NCBI GenBank assembly: GCA_013433145.1
Contig: CM024177.1
Span: 1,570,501 to 1,634,500, forward strand
Origin: Ascaris suum
Taxonomy: Eukaryota; Nematoda; Chromadorea; Rhabditida; Ascarididae
Direction: 5' to 3'
Length of the DNA: 64,000 nt
Within the stretch, counting starts at the first letter, position 1; each line of letters starts with the position of its first letter. Below, one piece after another: positions 63,047-64,000 of this stretch. The translations under genes were made by a program, and so were the position numbers. Below the pieces are notes generated by a model. It was not told the origin of the DNA. It searched no databases and worked only from the letters and a program-made list of their open reading frames with translations.

Positions 63047-64000
63047 CCAGCAACAAGAAGAAAAGCAAGCAGAAATTTCTTCTGGATTATTTATAACAAA
63101 TAAACTGTTGGGAATTCATAGATGCAAATTTTTTCGTGCGATCCGTCAAATGCGCCAAATGGACTATAGGAATTATCTCCTTTTTTAAAGTTCATATAGT
63201 CTGTCGTTTCTGCTGCAAAATGCATTTAACTAAGTTTCCACTGCTCTATAATTCCGCAGGTGATTGGCCAGGTGAATCAAATACAAAAGCCCATTATTGC
63301 CTTAGCCTCTCGTTTCCCGTTGATTATTCCGAAATGTGGTCAATATGAACCTTTATGGATTGTGAAGACGTCTAGGATATAGCATTCGATAGGAGTACAC
63401 TAGAGGAGAAAGCAGCTTCATTCTCATTTTCCAAGAAAGAAAAAAGGTTGTTGCAACAGAATAACATCAGTTTACTGATGTGCACAATAAGAATCCTATA
63501 ATGAAACATGAATATATTTAAGAGACAATAATGTGATATACATTCAACTTTAACAAAACAGGTTCATAAGAGAGTATGAAGATTTAATTCAGGGCTCGTC
63601 AAGCTTTCATCTACCTAGTATCACAAGGCGATGCTATTATCCCGTCTAGAAATAGTCCATATCAGAAGGTCCCCTATGCGATACTCTTCTTGTGCAATTT
63701 CGCTGATATTAACTTTGCTGCTATTTAATACATGGATGCCCGTAAACTTTGCTTCCTTATTTATATCCTTAATTAAATGTACTGTCCATTAATGTGATTT
63801 GCTAGTCGCAAATTGCTCAAATATATGGTACCATTGGAAGATTCTTCAAAAACAATCAACTTAGTTCCTTCTATCAAACACTGAGAAAAACCACAAATTT
63901 ACTTAGCCAATTACTTTACAATTTCAAAAAATCCCTCTAAAATAAAAAAAAAACTTTGATACAAAAACGATTCTTTGCCACTGCAGGGAAGCTGGCCCAT

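Larger units (their letters stand above)
62356..64000. other. 3' flank, no recognised gene
   Basis: It holds a 13-base C run (62411-62423), an (AT)n tract (62979-63046) and, at the very end, an acceptor-like ttgccactgcag ending at 63987 with 13 bases after it. That could begin an exon beyond the window. Confidence 0.4.

Noticed and set aside
63241..63348. Frame GDWPGESNTKAHY after tccgcag as the HAD motif IV exon
   Set aside because: Joining it in phase to exon 9 gives an immediate stop, and DWP does not match the family.

Overview
The window looks like a gene-sparse, AT-rich nematode nuclear contig. The evidence is short exons with GT..AG introns (mostly 250-1400 bp, often ending TTTCAG), likely spliced-leader acceptors 16-26 nt upstream of two start codons, a cuticlin-type ZP-domain gene (a nematode cuticle family), a globin with the long extensions common in nematode globins, and long (AT)n microsatellites. 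I cannot assign a genus. No operon, CRISPR array, phage or prokaryotic signature is present. Longest-ORF tracks mislead here because every real gene is broken into exons of 30-430 nt; I rebuilt the genes by splice-site and phase matching.

Layout. 1-14,900: no recognisable gene; microsatellites and three short minisatellites. About 14,900-24,520 (+): a globin gene with at least seven exons, a Ser-rich N-terminal extension and an Arg/Ser-rich C-terminal extension; its introns hold a cluster of competing hairpins, a poly-G/poly-C pair, a 20-bp purine minisatellite and a non-AT island. 26,970-34,258 (-): a complete 12-exon ZP-domain (cuticlin-like) gene of 436 residues, with signal peptide, ZP-N/ZP-C, dibasic cleavage site, transmembrane segment and short tail; every intron phase matches. 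It is tail-to-tail with the globin. 34,275-52,900: about 18.6 kb with no recognised gene. 52,946-53,334 (-): a possible two-exon gene of 88 residues. 53,697-about 62,355 (+): an HDHD5/CECR5-type mitochondrial HAD phosphatase; nine exons are well supported and two 3' exons are candidates. The last two genes are divergent and would share a 362-bp intergenic segment. 62,356-64,000: no gene recognised; one possible splice acceptor lies 13 nt from the window end.

The genes do not form an obvious pathway: one is a putative intracellular oxygen- or redox-binding globin, one a cuticle or apical-matrix component, one a mitochondrial hydrolase. The most notable points are the architecture of the globin with its structured introns, the unusual HAD motif IV candidate, and the bidirectional arrangement at 53 kb.
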